Part shown: positions 49,468 to 58,296 of the stretch, in pieces
How the letters are laid out: each line of letters opens with the position of its first letter
How positions within the stretch are numbered: the first letter of the stretch is position 1
Assembly (NCBI RefSeq): GCF_022695595.1
Contig: NZ_CP074380.1
Coordinates: forward strand, 1,550,001 to 1,614,000
Direction: 5' to 3'
From: Streptomyces sp. MST-110588
GTDB lineage: Bacteria; Actinomycetota; Actinomycetes; Streptomycetales; Streptomycetaceae
Length of the DNA stretch: 64,000 bases
Translations under genes and position numbers: made by a program
Notes under the pieces: model-generated
Database searches by the model: none
Told to the model about the DNA's origin: nothing
Seen by the model: only the letters and a program-made list of their open reading frames with translations

Positions 49468-49490
49468 GAGGAATGTTTCGGAGGAATGTT
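49468..49490. promoter_or_regulatory. Direct repeat GAGGAATGTT upstream of the DJ-1 gene
   Basis: GAGGAATGTT occurs at 49468-49477 and 49481-49490, 13 bp apart, in the 269-bp divergent region between the DJ-1 and PucR genes. Next to it the word CCGTACG repeats three times (49444-49467). This could be a binding site of a stress regulator; none is identified. Confidence 0.35.
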
Positions 49491-49636
49491 CTCCTTTCGC
49501 CTCCCCGTCCTTAAGCGAAGGAAAACACCCCAAAAGACCCGCGTCCATCCCGCGCCCTCACTCGCCCCGCCCCCGGCAGAGGCGATGGCCAGTCCGTCCA
49601 CCCGGCGCGGGCGGGATGGACACCCTGTCGGCCCCC

Positions 49637-51370
49637 ATGACGGACACTGTTCCCATGCCGCTGCGTATCGCCGATCTCCTGGACCGCCCCGAGCTGAATC
49701 TGTCGGTCGCCTACGACGTCCCGGCCGGTCTCCTGGACCGTCCGGTGGAGGCGGCGGCCGTCTCGGACCTGACGCGTCCGGGGAAGTGGCTCCAGGGCGG
49801 TGAACTCCTGATGACCATCGGCCTGTTGCTGCCGATGGAGCCCGCGGCCTGCCGGGCGTACGTACAGGACGTGACCGGGGCCGAGGCCGCCTGCCTGGCG
49901 CTGGGGCTCGGCCAGGGACTGCCGTACCAGGAGGTGCCCGAGCCGCTGGTGAGCGCCGCACGCGAGGCGGGTCTGCCGCTGCTGACCGTGCCGGACGGGG
50001 TGCCGTTCATCGCCGTCACCAAGGCCGTCTTCGACGCGCGGGCCGAGGAGCGGCGCGCCGTACTGCACCGGGCCTTCGCCACCCAGCGCCGGCTGACCGC
50101 CGCCGCCACGGACGGCGGGCTGCGGCCCACGCTGGAGGAGTGGACGGCGGCCACCGGGGTCGGCGCGGCGGTCCTGGACCCGCTGGGCCGGCTGCTGGCC
50201 GCGGGCGGCCCCGACCTCACGCCGCCGCCGGCCGAAGCGCGCGACCTCCTCGAACGGGTGGCCGCCCACGGGCTGCGCGGCAGCGCCTCCAGTACGGCCG
50301 GCGGCAAGCCGCTGGAGGTCCAGCCGCTCGGCGCCCGCCGGCTGCGCGGCCTGCTCCTGCTGACCGGCCGGCCGGACGCGGCGGCCCGGTCCGTGGTCCC
50401 CGGCCTGGTCGCGCTGCTCTCCCTGGAACTCGAACGCCGTCACCTGATGGACGAGCCGGAACGGCGCCGCAGGTCCGAGCTGCTCTCCCAGCTCCTGGCG
50501 GATCAGGAGGGCGCACCGGGCCGGGCCCAGGACATCCTGGCGTCCGCCGGCCTGCTGGAGGAGCGGGTACGCGGCGTCGTGGTCGAAGTACCGTCCACCC
50601 ACCCGGACGCACCGTCCCACGACGCCCCGACGAACGGCACACGCGCACAGCGGACCACCACACCGAAGGCAGCCGCCCACGCCTCCGGCCGGACCGCGGC
50701 TCCCGGCCGGACCACGGCTCCCGGGCCCCCCGCCGACTCCCAGGCGCGGGAGATCGCCGCCGACCTCGCGCTGGCGCTCCCGGGCGGACTGGTGCGGGTG
50801 ACGGACGGCGCGGCCACCGAAGCCGTGACCACCGAAGCGGTGACCATCGAAGCGGTGGTCGGCGAGAGCCTGGACATCCGGGAAGTACTGGGCCGTTTCG
50901 CCCCCGGCTGCCCGGCGGGCATCGGTGCGCCGACCGCACCCGGGTCCGTACGGATCTCGATACGCCAGGCCGCCGGCTTGCTCGGGGTGAGCCGGGCGAG
51001 CGGAGAGCCGGTGGAGGCCCGGCCGAGCGACGCCAGCAGGCTCCTCCTCGGCCTCGGCGACCGCCGCACCCTGCACGGCTACGCCGACGCCGTACTCGGC
51101 GCCCTGGACCTGGTGGACAACGGCGAGGAACTGCTGACGACCCTGGCGGCATGGCTGGAGACCGGCGGTGCGTGGGACGCCACCAGCCGGCGCCTGGGCG
51201 TACACCGGCACACCGTACGCAACCGCCTGGACAAGGCGATGGCCCTCACCGGACGCCGCCTGGAGAACCCCGACGACCGCTTCGACCTCTGGCTGGCCAC
51301 CCGCATCCGACGCGACGGCGCCCCATCCCCCACCTCCGACACCCCCGATACCCCCACCCCACCCACCTGA
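49637..51370 (+). CDS. PucR-family transcriptional regulator
   Basis: A 577-aa cytoplasmic regulator. The N-terminal PucR domain (LRIADLLDRPELNLSV to LLLTVPDGVPFIAVTKAVF) is followed by a GGDEF-like CdaR middle part and the C-terminal PucR HTH (LLTTLAAWLETGGAWDATSRRLGVHRHTVRNRLDKAMAL). A Thr/Ala/Pro-rich linker near residues 325-375 and a 15-bp in-frame repeat at 50813-50857 (ATEAV, TTEAV, TIEAV) are unusual. Family members control purine, amine or amino-acid degradation. ATG 49637 is used; ATG 49655 is also possible. Confidence 0.88.
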   Translation: MTDTVPMPLRIADLLDRPELNLSVAYDVPAGLLDRPVEAAAVSDLTRPGKWLQGGELLMTIGLLLPMEPAACRAYVQDVTGAEAACLALGLGQGLPYQEVPEPLVSAAREAGLPLLTVPDGVPFIAVTKAVFDARAEERRAVLHRAFATQRRLTAAATDGGLRPTLEEWTAATGVGAAVLDPLGRLLAAGGPDLTPPPAEARDLLERVAAHGLRGSASSTAGGKPLEVQPLGARRLRGLLLLTGRPDAAARSVVPGLVALLSLELERRHLMDEPERRRRSELLSQLLADQEGAPGRAQDILASAGLLEERVRGVVVEVPSTHPDAPSHDAPTNGTRAQRTTTPKAAAHASGRTAAPGRTTAPGPPADSQAREIAADLALALPGGLVRVTDGAATEAVTTEAVTIEAVVGESLDIREVLGRFAPGCPAGIGAPTAPGSVRISIRQAAGLLGVSRASGEPVEARPSDASRLLLGLGDRRTLHGYADAVLGALDLVDNGEELLTTLAAWLETGGAWDATSRRLGVHRHTVRNRLDKAMALTGRRLENPDDRFDLWLATRIRRDGAPSPTSDTPDTPTPPT

Positions 51371-51384
51371 CCTACCGTCAAGGC

Positions 51385-52281
51385 ATGCAGACCCCACGCG
51401 CCGCCGAGAACGCCGCGGCCCACGCCTCCGGGAGCGGTTCGGCGCCCGGCAGGCTGATGGCCATCAGCGACCTGCACGTCCGGTACGAGGAAAACCGCGC
51501 CATCGTCGAAAAGCTCCGCCCCTCCTCCGAGGCGGACTGGCTGCTGGTGGCCGGCGACGTCGGCGAGCACGTCGCCGACATCCGCTGGGCGCTGACCGTA
51601 CTCAGCGACCGCTTCGCCAAGGTGGTGTGGGCCCCCGGCAACCACGAGCTGTGGACCCCGCCCAACGACCCCGTACAGCTTCGCGGCGCCCACCGTTATG
51701 ACCACCTGGTGGAAATCTGCCGGGAGTTGGGCGTCGTCACACCCGAGGACCCCTACCCGGTCTGGGAGGGAGCCGGCGGCCCGGCCGTGATCGCCCCGCT
51801 GTTCGTCCTGTACGACTACACCTTCCGCCCACCGGGCGCCCCCACCAAAGAAGCGGCCCTGACGCTGGCCGAGGAAGCGGGGGTCATCTGCACCGACGAG
51901 TTCCTCCTCCACCCGGACCCTTACCCGACCAGGGAGGCGTGGTGCCGGGCCCGCCTGGAAACCACCGAAGCCAGGCTCGCCGCGATTCCCGAGGACCTGC
52001 CCACGGTCCTGGTCAACCACTTCCCCGTCGTCCGCCAACCCACCGAGCCGCTGTGGCACCCGGAGTTCTCCCTGTGGTGCGGCACCGAGGCCACCGCCGA
52101 CTGGCCCCGCCGCTTCCGCGCCACCACCGTCGTCTACGGCCACCTCCACATCCCCCGCCTGATCCACGTCGACGGCATCCCCCACCAGGAAGTCTCCCTG
52201 GGCTACCCCCGCGAGTGGCGCCGCCGCACCCGCCCCCCGGGCCGCCCGGTCCAGATCCTTCCGGCAACGACGGAAGCATGA
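51385..52281 (+). CDS. Calcineurin-like metallophosphoesterase
   Basis: A 298-aa two-metal phosphoesterase. All five blocks are present: ISDLHVR, GDVGEHVADI, GNHELW, NHFP and GHLH. It is cytoplasmic, with no signal peptide. In many Streptomyces a phosphopantetheinyl transferase gene follows this family; I could not find one here. The substrate is unknown. Confidence 0.88.
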   Translation: MQTPRAAENAAAHASGSGSAPGRLMAISDLHVRYEENRAIVEKLRPSSEADWLLVAGDVGEHVADIRWALTVLSDRFAKVVWAPGNHELWTPPNDPVQLRGAHRYDHLVEICRELGVVTPEDPYPVWEGAGGPAVIAPLFVLYDYTFRPPGAPTKEAALTLAEEAGVICTDEFLLHPDPYPTREAWCRARLETTEARLAAIPEDLPTVLVNHFPVVRQPTEPLWHPEFSLWCGTEATADWPRRFRATTVVYGHLHIPRLIHVDGIPHQEVSLGYPREWRRRTRPPGRPVQILPATTEA

Positions 52282-52589
52282 GAGCGAGCACGTCAGCAGG
52301 CGGGCCGGCGGGCCGGCGGGCCGGCTCCAGTTTGAACCCGTTCGCTCATGCGACCGGGCCTTGCCGAGGTGCGGTCCTGGCGTCCTTGCCGAGCACGAGC
52401 CCCAGCGCGTACGGCAACGCGTACGGCACCTCGCCGTATGCCGATGCCCGCGCAGAACCCTGTTCCGTGCGGGCATCGTCCGGTCCGGCGGCGGTCGCCA
52501 CCGCCGGCCCTCGTCAGGCGTCGGGCGTCAGGCATCGAGCGCCAGACGCAGGGAAGAGAGGGCGCCCCTGCTCTCCCCGCGGGAGCTGA
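52282..52589. other. Intergenic region with no recognisable gene
   Basis: The region lies between the convergent metallophosphoesterase and MMPL genes. It begins with about three copies of the 9-mer GGCGGGCCG near 52301-52327. The open frames here are Arg/Pro-rich and show no family. I see no clear terminator hairpin. Confidence 0.4.
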
Positions 52590-54812
52590 TCACCCATGGG
52601 AGACGGCCGGGTCCTGCCGCACAGATCTCGACTTGGGCCAGGCCCTCTTGCCCAGCAGGACAAGGGCTGCGGGCAGCAGCACACCGCGGATCAAGGTGGC
52701 GTCGAGGAGGATGGCGACGGCAAGTCCCACACCCAGCTGCTTCATGTCCAAGGTCGACAGCGTCGCGAAGACCGCGAAGACGGCAACCATGATCACAGCG
52801 GCTGTGGTGACCACGCCCGCGGACGTAAGGATGCCGTGCCGAACGGCCGCATGTGTGGAGCCTCCCAGTCCGACCCCCTCGCGCACCCTGCTCAGAACGA
52901 AGATGTGATAGTCCATCGACAGCCCGTAAAGGACTACGAACAGAATCAGCGGGAGCCAGGAAACCACCGCTCCATTTGAGTCAAACCCCAGCAGGCTTTC
53001 GGCCCACTCGCCCTGGAAGACCAGGACGAGTACTCCATAGGCCGCCGCTACGGAAAGCACGTTGAGCACGGCCGTCAGCAGAGCCAGGGTCACAGAGCGG
53101 AAGGCGAGCAGCATGACGCCGAGGCAGAGCAGGGTGACGAATCCGAACACCAGAGGCAGACGGTCCTGCAGTGTGTCGGAAAAGTCCGTCGAGAAGGCTG
53201 TCTTGCCCCCGACTGCCCATTTGTCGACGTCGGCTCCTTTCAAAGTCTTCGGCGCCAGGTCGTTGCGCAGCAGTTGCAGCGTCTGCTTCGCCTCCGATCC
53301 ACCCGCGTCCCCCTTTACGTGCAGTTCAAGCCGGGAAACCGTGCCGTCCCTCGACAGCGCGATGTCTGGCTTCGCTGACTGTGCAAACTGTCCGGTCGCC
53401 ATGGCGTCGTCGTGGATGGCCGTCAGCAGCCGGGCAACCTCGCCGGATCGCCCCTTGTCGGCCTCGACCGCCACGGTATGCGCCGTTCCCTCGGTCGGGA
53501 ACGCCTCCACCAGCCGGTCGTAGGTCTGCATGACCGCATACGAGCGCGGCAGGTCCTCGTCACCGGGCATCTTCAGCTTCATTCCGAGCGCGGGTGCGGC
53601 CAGAGCCAGCATGGCCACGCCGATCAGCAGTGACACTCCCGGTGCCTTGAGCACGGGACGCAACACGGCGGCCCACAGTCGGCTCTCACCGCGTACGACG
53701 GTGCGCCGCCGAAGCAGGGGGATCCGAGGTCGGTCGATCTTGTCGCCGAGGCCCGCGAGCGCGGCCGGAAGCACCGTGAGAGAGCCGAGCACAGCCACCA
53801 GGACCACCAGGACGGTGCCCAGGGCGAGCGAGTAGAACAGCATGTTTCCGGAGAGGAACATGCCGGCCATGGCGAATGCCACCGTCAGGCCGGAGACCAG
53901 GACGGCCCTCCCCGAGGTAGCTGCGGCGATACGCAGGGCCGCGGCGGGGGATTTCCCGAGCGCCCGTTCTTCGCGCTGTCGCCGGATGTAGAAGAGTGAG
54001 TAGTCAACTCCGACCGCGAGACCCATCAACAGGATCAGACTGGCTTGATTGGCATCCACGGGCACGAGCAGCGAGGTCACGCCCGCCAGGCCGAGTGCGA
54101 AGACGACCGAGGTGATGCCGAGTAGCACCGGCAGTCCCGCCGCGAGCAGTGCGCCGAACGCGACCAGCAGGATGAGCAGTGTCACCGGGACGCTGATGAA
54201 CTCCGCGCGCTGGAAATCGGCGTTGAGCTTCTGGCTCAACTCCTTGGTGATGGAGCCCTTGCCGAGCTGTTCGATGCGGAGGCCGGTATGGGCCCGCTGC
54301 TCCGCCTCGGTCGCCTTCAGCATGGGACCGACGACATTCTTGGGCTTCTTCTTCTCGTCTCCGGTGCCCAGGTCGAGGGTGACCGGCAGCAGAACGCTGC
54401 GGCCGTCTTCAGAGGTCACCGGTTCACTGACGTCGGCGACCGCGTTCACAGTCTTGTACCGGGCGCGCAGAGAGGCGACCACGTCGTCGGCAGTGGCGGC
54501 GGAGAGTTTGCCGCTGCGCGCCTGGATCATCACGCGCTCGATGCCGTCGTCCGCGAAGTCCGCGTTGTCCAACATCCGTTCGGCGACCGCGGACTGTCCG
54601 GTGAGGCCGTCGGCGTCCTCCTGCTCGCGGACTCCGGTCACCGTGCTCGCCGCGTACGCCAGAATCACGACCGCGATCCACAACAGCAGGGTCAGCTTGC
54701 GATGGGCCATGCTCCAAGCAGCTGTTCTCTCCACGAGTCCACGCGGTGGCGGCGCCACGTCCGAGGACCCGGGGCGCTGGCGCGCTGCGTGCTTTTCTTC
54801 GGTGAAGGACAC
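52590..54812 (-). CDS. MMPL-family RND transporter
   Basis: A 740-aa inner-membrane exporter with the two-fold MMPL layout: helix 1 (KLTLLLWIAVVILAYAAS), an extracytoplasmic domain, five helices with GLAVGVDYSLFYIRRQREE, helix 7, a second external domain, and five helices with VLYGLSMDYHIFVLSRVRE. The Asp-Tyr pairs in both repeats are the proton-relay motif of the family. The GTG at 54812 is 8 nt after GAGGAG; a TTG at 54818 is too close to it. It may export lipids or drugs. It is divergent from a two-component system that probably controls it. Confidence 0.93.
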   Translation of the reverse strand: MSFTEEKHAARQRPGSSDVAPPPRGLVERTAAWSMAHRKLTLLLWIAVVILAYAASTVTGVREQEDADGLTGQSAVAERMLDNADFADDGIERVMIQARSGKLSAATADDVVASLRARYKTVNAVADVSEPVTSEDGRSVLLPVTLDLGTGDEKKKPKNVVGPMLKATEAEQRAHTGLRIEQLGKGSITKELSQKLNADFQRAEFISVPVTLLILLVAFGALLAAGLPVLLGITSVVFALGLAGVTSLLVPVDANQASLILLMGLAVGVDYSLFYIRRQREERALGKSPAAALRIAAATSGRAVLVSGLTVAFAMAGMFLSGNMLFYSLALGTVLVVLVAVLGSLTVLPAALAGLGDKIDRPRIPLLRRRTVVRGESRLWAAVLRPVLKAPGVSLLIGVAMLALAAPALGMKLKMPGDEDLPRSYAVMQTYDRLVEAFPTEGTAHTVAVEADKGRSGEVARLLTAIHDDAMATGQFAQSAKPDIALSRDGTVSRLELHVKGDAGGSEAKQTLQLLRNDLAPKTLKGADVDKWAVGGKTAFSTDFSDTLQDRLPLVFGFVTLLCLGVMLLAFRSVTLALLTAVLNVLSVAAAYGVLVLVFQGEWAESLLGFDSNGAVVSWLPLILFVVLYGLSMDYHIFVLSRVREGVGLGGSTHAAVRHGILTSAGVVTTAAVIMVAVFAVFATLSTLDMKQLGVGLAVAILLDATLIRGVLLPAALVLLGKRAWPKSRSVRQDPAVSHG

Positions 54813-54996
54813 GGTCAAGGCTCCTCGTAGGGGTTGAACCGTGACGCTATGCAGCGGTGTACGTCACTGTCGGGCGTGCGATCACCTCTTCGGAAGTAGT
54901 GCTGGCACTACCGTCGAAGGACACGTCTGCACGCTCGGAACCGCCCAAGCCGCGAACCTAGGATCCTCATACGACGAGCCGAGACCGGGAAGTGTT

Positions 54997-56266
54997 ATGA
55001 GGCGGAGACCACCGAGGATCCGGGCAGCGTACCGCGCCGCTCGGCGCCTGCTCACGCGGGACGTACGCGATGACCTCCTTCAGCTGCTGACCACGCTGGC
55101 CATGTCGCCGCTGTACTGCGTACCCCTCGTGCTGCTCCTGACAGGCGTGACCCTGACCCCGCTCCTGTTGATCGGTCTTCCGCTGCTGCCTCTGGCAATG
55201 ATGACGGCCGGCTGGATCTCCCGGCTGGACCGGCAACGGCTCTACCTCCTGCGGACTTGGACATCGACATGCCGGTCACTGCGCCCAGCAAGGGCTGGAA
55301 GGACCGCCTGGGGCGGCTCTTCAGCCGTCGCGCCTGGCGTGAGCTGACGCACACCAGCGTGATGTTGATGTGGGCCCTCGGCGCCGGCGGGCTGATGCTG
55401 ACGGTGCTCGCGGCAGGCGTGATGCTCACCCTGCTGCCGCTGTCCGCTCTGCTGCTGCCCGACGGAGCCGCGCTCCTCGACGCCGGCATCGGCACCCTGT
55501 GGGGCTCGACGTCCTCTGCGCTCACCGGGTTGGTCCTGCTGGTTGCCGGGCTGTGGCTCGGGCGGCCGTTGGCCCGCGCAGAGTCCGACCTGGCCATCCG
55601 CATGCTCGGCCCCAACCAGGTCGACCACCTTGTCCGGCGGACGCTGGACCTGGAGGACAGCCGCTCGCGCATGGTCGATGCCGCCGAGCAGGAGCGGCAG
55701 CGCATCGAGCGCGATCTTCACGACGGTGCACAGCAGCGGCTACTGTCGGTCGCGATGAGCCTGGGCAGGGCCAAGTCCCGGTTCGATCGGGACCCGGACA
55801 AGGCGCGACACTTGCTGGTGACCGCGCACGAGGAGGTCAAGGCCGCCATGCAGGAGTTGCGTGATGTCACTCGTGGTCTGCACCCGTCCATCCTCACCGA
55901 GCAGGGCCTGGCACCCGCTCTCGCGGCGGTGGCGGCCCGGTGCCCTGTCCCTGTCGAGCTCATGGTGCGTTTGACCGAGCGCCCCTCCCCCGGGCCGAAG
56001 CGGTCGCCTATTACGTGGTCTCCGAGTTGCTCACCAATATCACCAAGCACGCAAGGGCGGACGGGGCGTCCGTGAAGGTCTTCCGGGAGGACGAACTGTT
56101 ACGGCTCACAGTCAGCGACGACGGCATCGGCGGCGCCGACCCCGACCGGGGTTCAGGGATCCGCGGGCTGCGTGACCGGATCCGTGCGGTGGACGGCCAT
56201 CTCACGCTGACCAGTCCGTTCGGCGGCCCGACCGCCGTCGATGTCACCCTTCCCTGGAGGGCATAG
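54997..56266 (+). CDS. Sensor histidine kinase with N-terminal sensor domain (two frameshifts)
   Basis: About 423 aa corrected. The N-terminal half resembles the actinobacterial membrane sensor domain, with paired helices (YCVPLVLLLTGVTLTPLLLIGLPLLPLAM and later ALLLPDGAALLDAG). The HisKA_3 domain has QERQRIERDLHDGAQQRLLSV; the HATPase part has YYVVSELLTNITKHARADG and GSGIRGLRDRIRAVDG. Missing bases are inferred near 55250-55256 and in the C-run 55987-55991. ATG 54997 follows GGGAA. A TTA codon occurs at 56099-56101. The response regulator starts 5 bp after the stop. Confidence 0.88.
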
Positions 56267-56271
56267 CGAAC

Positions 56272-56940
56272 ATGTTGCGCGTCATCATCGCGGAGGACTC
56301 CGTCCTGTTGCGCACCGGTCTCGCCAAGCTCCTCGCCGACGAGGACATCGACGTCGTCGGGCAGGCAGGAAATACTGACGAGTTGCTCGCCCTGGTCACT
56401 GACCTGGACCCGGATCTGTGTGTGGTGGACGTCCGGATGCCGCCCACCCACACCGACGAAGGGTTACGTGCCGCTCTGACGATCCGGGCCTCGGACCCGG
56501 CCCGTCCCATCCTCGTCCTGTCCCAGTACGTGGAAGCCCGCTACGCCTCCAAACTCCTCGCGCACGGCAGTGCCGGCATCGGGTATCTCCTCAAGGACCG
56601 CGTGGCCGACGTGGACGAGTTCGTGGCCACCTTGCACCGTGTCGCCGACGGCAGCACCGCCCTGGACTCCGAGGTGGTCAGCCAGATCTTGGCAAGTCAC
56701 CAGAAGAAGGACAACGGTCTGGCAGTACTCACCCCGCGCGAACGGGAGGTGCTCGGGCTCATGGCCGAAGGTCTCAGTAACAGCGGCCTCGCCGGCCGTC
56801 TGTTCATCACCGAGCGGGCTGTCGAGAAGCACATTCGTGCCATCTTCACCAAGCTCGGCCTGCTGCCCGACGACGAGGGGAATCGTCGCGTACGAGCGGT
56901 ACTGCAGTACCTCGACTCCCTGACCGACCCGCTTCCGTGA
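56272..56940 (+). CDS. LuxR/NarL-family response regulator
   Basis: A 222-aa regulator paired with the preceding kinase. The receiver domain has IIAEDSVLLRTGL, phosphoacceptor Asp in LCVVDVRMPP and LLKDRVADVDEF; the HTH is LTPREREVLGLMAEGLSNSGLA with RAVEKHIRAIFTKLGL. A rare TTA codon lies at 56464-56466. It probably regulates its own operon and the divergent MMPL exporter. Confidence 0.93.
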   Translation: MLRVIIAEDSVLLRTGLAKLLADEDIDVVGQAGNTDELLALVTDLDPDLCVVDVRMPPTHTDEGLRAALTIRASDPARPILVLSQYVEARYASKLLAHGSAGIGYLLKDRVADVDEFVATLHRVADGSTALDSEVVSQILASHQKKDNGLAVLTPREREVLGLMAEGLSNSGLAGRLFITERAVEKHIRAIFTKLGLLPDDEGNRRVRAVLQYLDSLTDPLP

Positions 56941-56992
56941 GCCTCTTACGGGCACCCGCGCCGACCTGCGACCACCGAAACCGGAGCCAGAG

Positions 56993-57817
56993 ATGTACGA
57001 CACCCTTGCCTCGGCCCGCTCGGGCCCGCCCCAGTCACGCCGCCACAAACGCTCCGTGCTGCGTCGCGTCATTCGTACCCTCGCGATCCTGACCGGCGTC
57101 ACCGTGGTCGGTGGAGCCGCATGGTACTTACTGTTGTTCCTGGTCACCGCCACGGAGTCGAGTTCTGCCGCGATCAGGCCTTCGGTGCGGAAGATAGAAC
57201 TTTCCATCGACAGCGGTGATATCGAGGTCGATGTGGTCGGGCAGGAGGAGAAGCCGGAGCTGTACAAGAAGCTGACCAAATCGCTGCGCTCACCCGACGA
57301 GACCATCAAGCAGGACAAGGACACTCTGCGCGTGACAACCCGCTGTGGTGAGGGCATGGGCCAGTGCGCGTCGGACTATCGCCTGACGGTGCCGGTCGGC
57401 ACCCGGATCAGGGCCGAGACACGGTTGGGCGACGTCTCGGTGCAAGGCGTGCAGGCCTCGGTCGAAGGTCGTACGCGGATCGGAAGCGTCCGCCTGGAAC
57501 GCATCGCCGGGGACCACCTCGTGGCCGTCAGCAAGAACGGCGCTCTCACGCTCAAGGACGTGAAGTTCGGCACCGCCGAGGCCACGACCGAGCTGGGTGA
57601 CGTACTGGTCGAGGACATCGACGCGTTCGAGAGGCTGACAGCCGTCTCCAAGACCGGTGACGTGGAGCTGCGTCTCCCGATGACCGCCGGTCCGTTCGCC
57701 GTGAACGCCGAGACCAAGATCGGCAACCGGAAGGTGACAGTGGACCAGGACTCATCCTCCGGCGCGAGCGTCAATGCCCGGACGAAGATCGGCGACGTGA
57801 CGGTCCGCGCGAACTGA
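56993..57817 (+). CDS. DUF4097-type membrane-anchored beta-helix protein
   Basis: A 274-aa protein with one N-terminal membrane segment (TLAILTGVTVVGGAAWYLLLFLV). The extracellular part shows repeating short strands typical of the DUF4097 adhesin-like family: IDSGDIEVDVVG, TRLGDVSVQG, TRIGSVRLERI, SKTGDVELRLP, TKIGDVTVRAN. A TTA codon lies at 57128-57130. It follows the response regulator by 52 bp and is likely the last gene of the operon. The function is unknown; such proteins often accompany two-component systems. Confidence 0.8.
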   Translation: MYDTLASARSGPPQSRRHKRSVLRRVIRTLAILTGVTVVGGAAWYLLLFLVTATESSSAAIRPSVRKIELSIDSGDIEVDVVGQEEKPELYKKLTKSLRSPDETIKQDKDTLRVTTRCGEGMGQCASDYRLTVPVGTRIRAETRLGDVSVQGVQASVEGRTRIGSVRLERIAGDHLVAVSKNGALTLKDVKFGTAEATTELGDVLVEDIDAFERLTAVSKTGDVELRLPMTAGPFAVNAETKIGNRKVTVDQDSSSGASVNARTKIGDVTVRAN

Positions 57818-58296
57818 CCGCGGCCACGCCCCTCCCTCACGTGATCGGGCGGTCGGAGCCCATGGCTCCGGCAGCCCCTCGATGACGGCCGGGTCCGGCT
57901 ACAGCTCCTCGACGCGGGCGAGAACGGCCTTGAACAGCGGGTACTGGATGGCGGCAAGGAGCATCACCCGCCGTGATCCCGCTCCGACGTGCACGGCAAG
58001 ATCTCCGCCAATGGCGATCCGAGGGGTTCGTCGCCGCCACTGGCAACCTGACAACCGTCTACTCAACGCTCCCGGCTCGTGGAACGCTCACCGAGTGCCC
58101 GCGATCAAGGAGCGCTACGGCTGAAGATCCACCGTCGTCGTTCTTCCGGCTCCACAACACCGCCCGCGGCCTCACCAGCGATCGCGACGACATGGCCACA
58201 TGTAAACTGAGTAAACATATAGGATAGCGTTCGTTGGCGCACACTACCCTGGGCCACCGCAGTCAGTCCGTAACGTCACCGGATCCGGAGGGGGCC
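57818..58296. other. Intergenic region; AT-rich promoter before the methylase gene
   Basis: The first 350 bp hold fragmentary open frames with no family and may be a decayed remnant. Near the methylase gene the DNA becomes AT-rich: GTAAAC repeats at 58202-58207 and 58211-58216, and TAGGAT at 58220-58225 is a possible -10 box. With a start at ATG 58297 this leaves a 5' leader of roughly 65 nt. The repeated GTAAAC could bind a repressor. Confidence 0.45.

Noticed and set aside
51385..52589. A phosphopantetheinyl transferase gene after the metallophosphoesterase
   Set aside because: This neighbour is common in Streptomyces, but neither strand of 52282-52589 shows its motifs and the space is too short.
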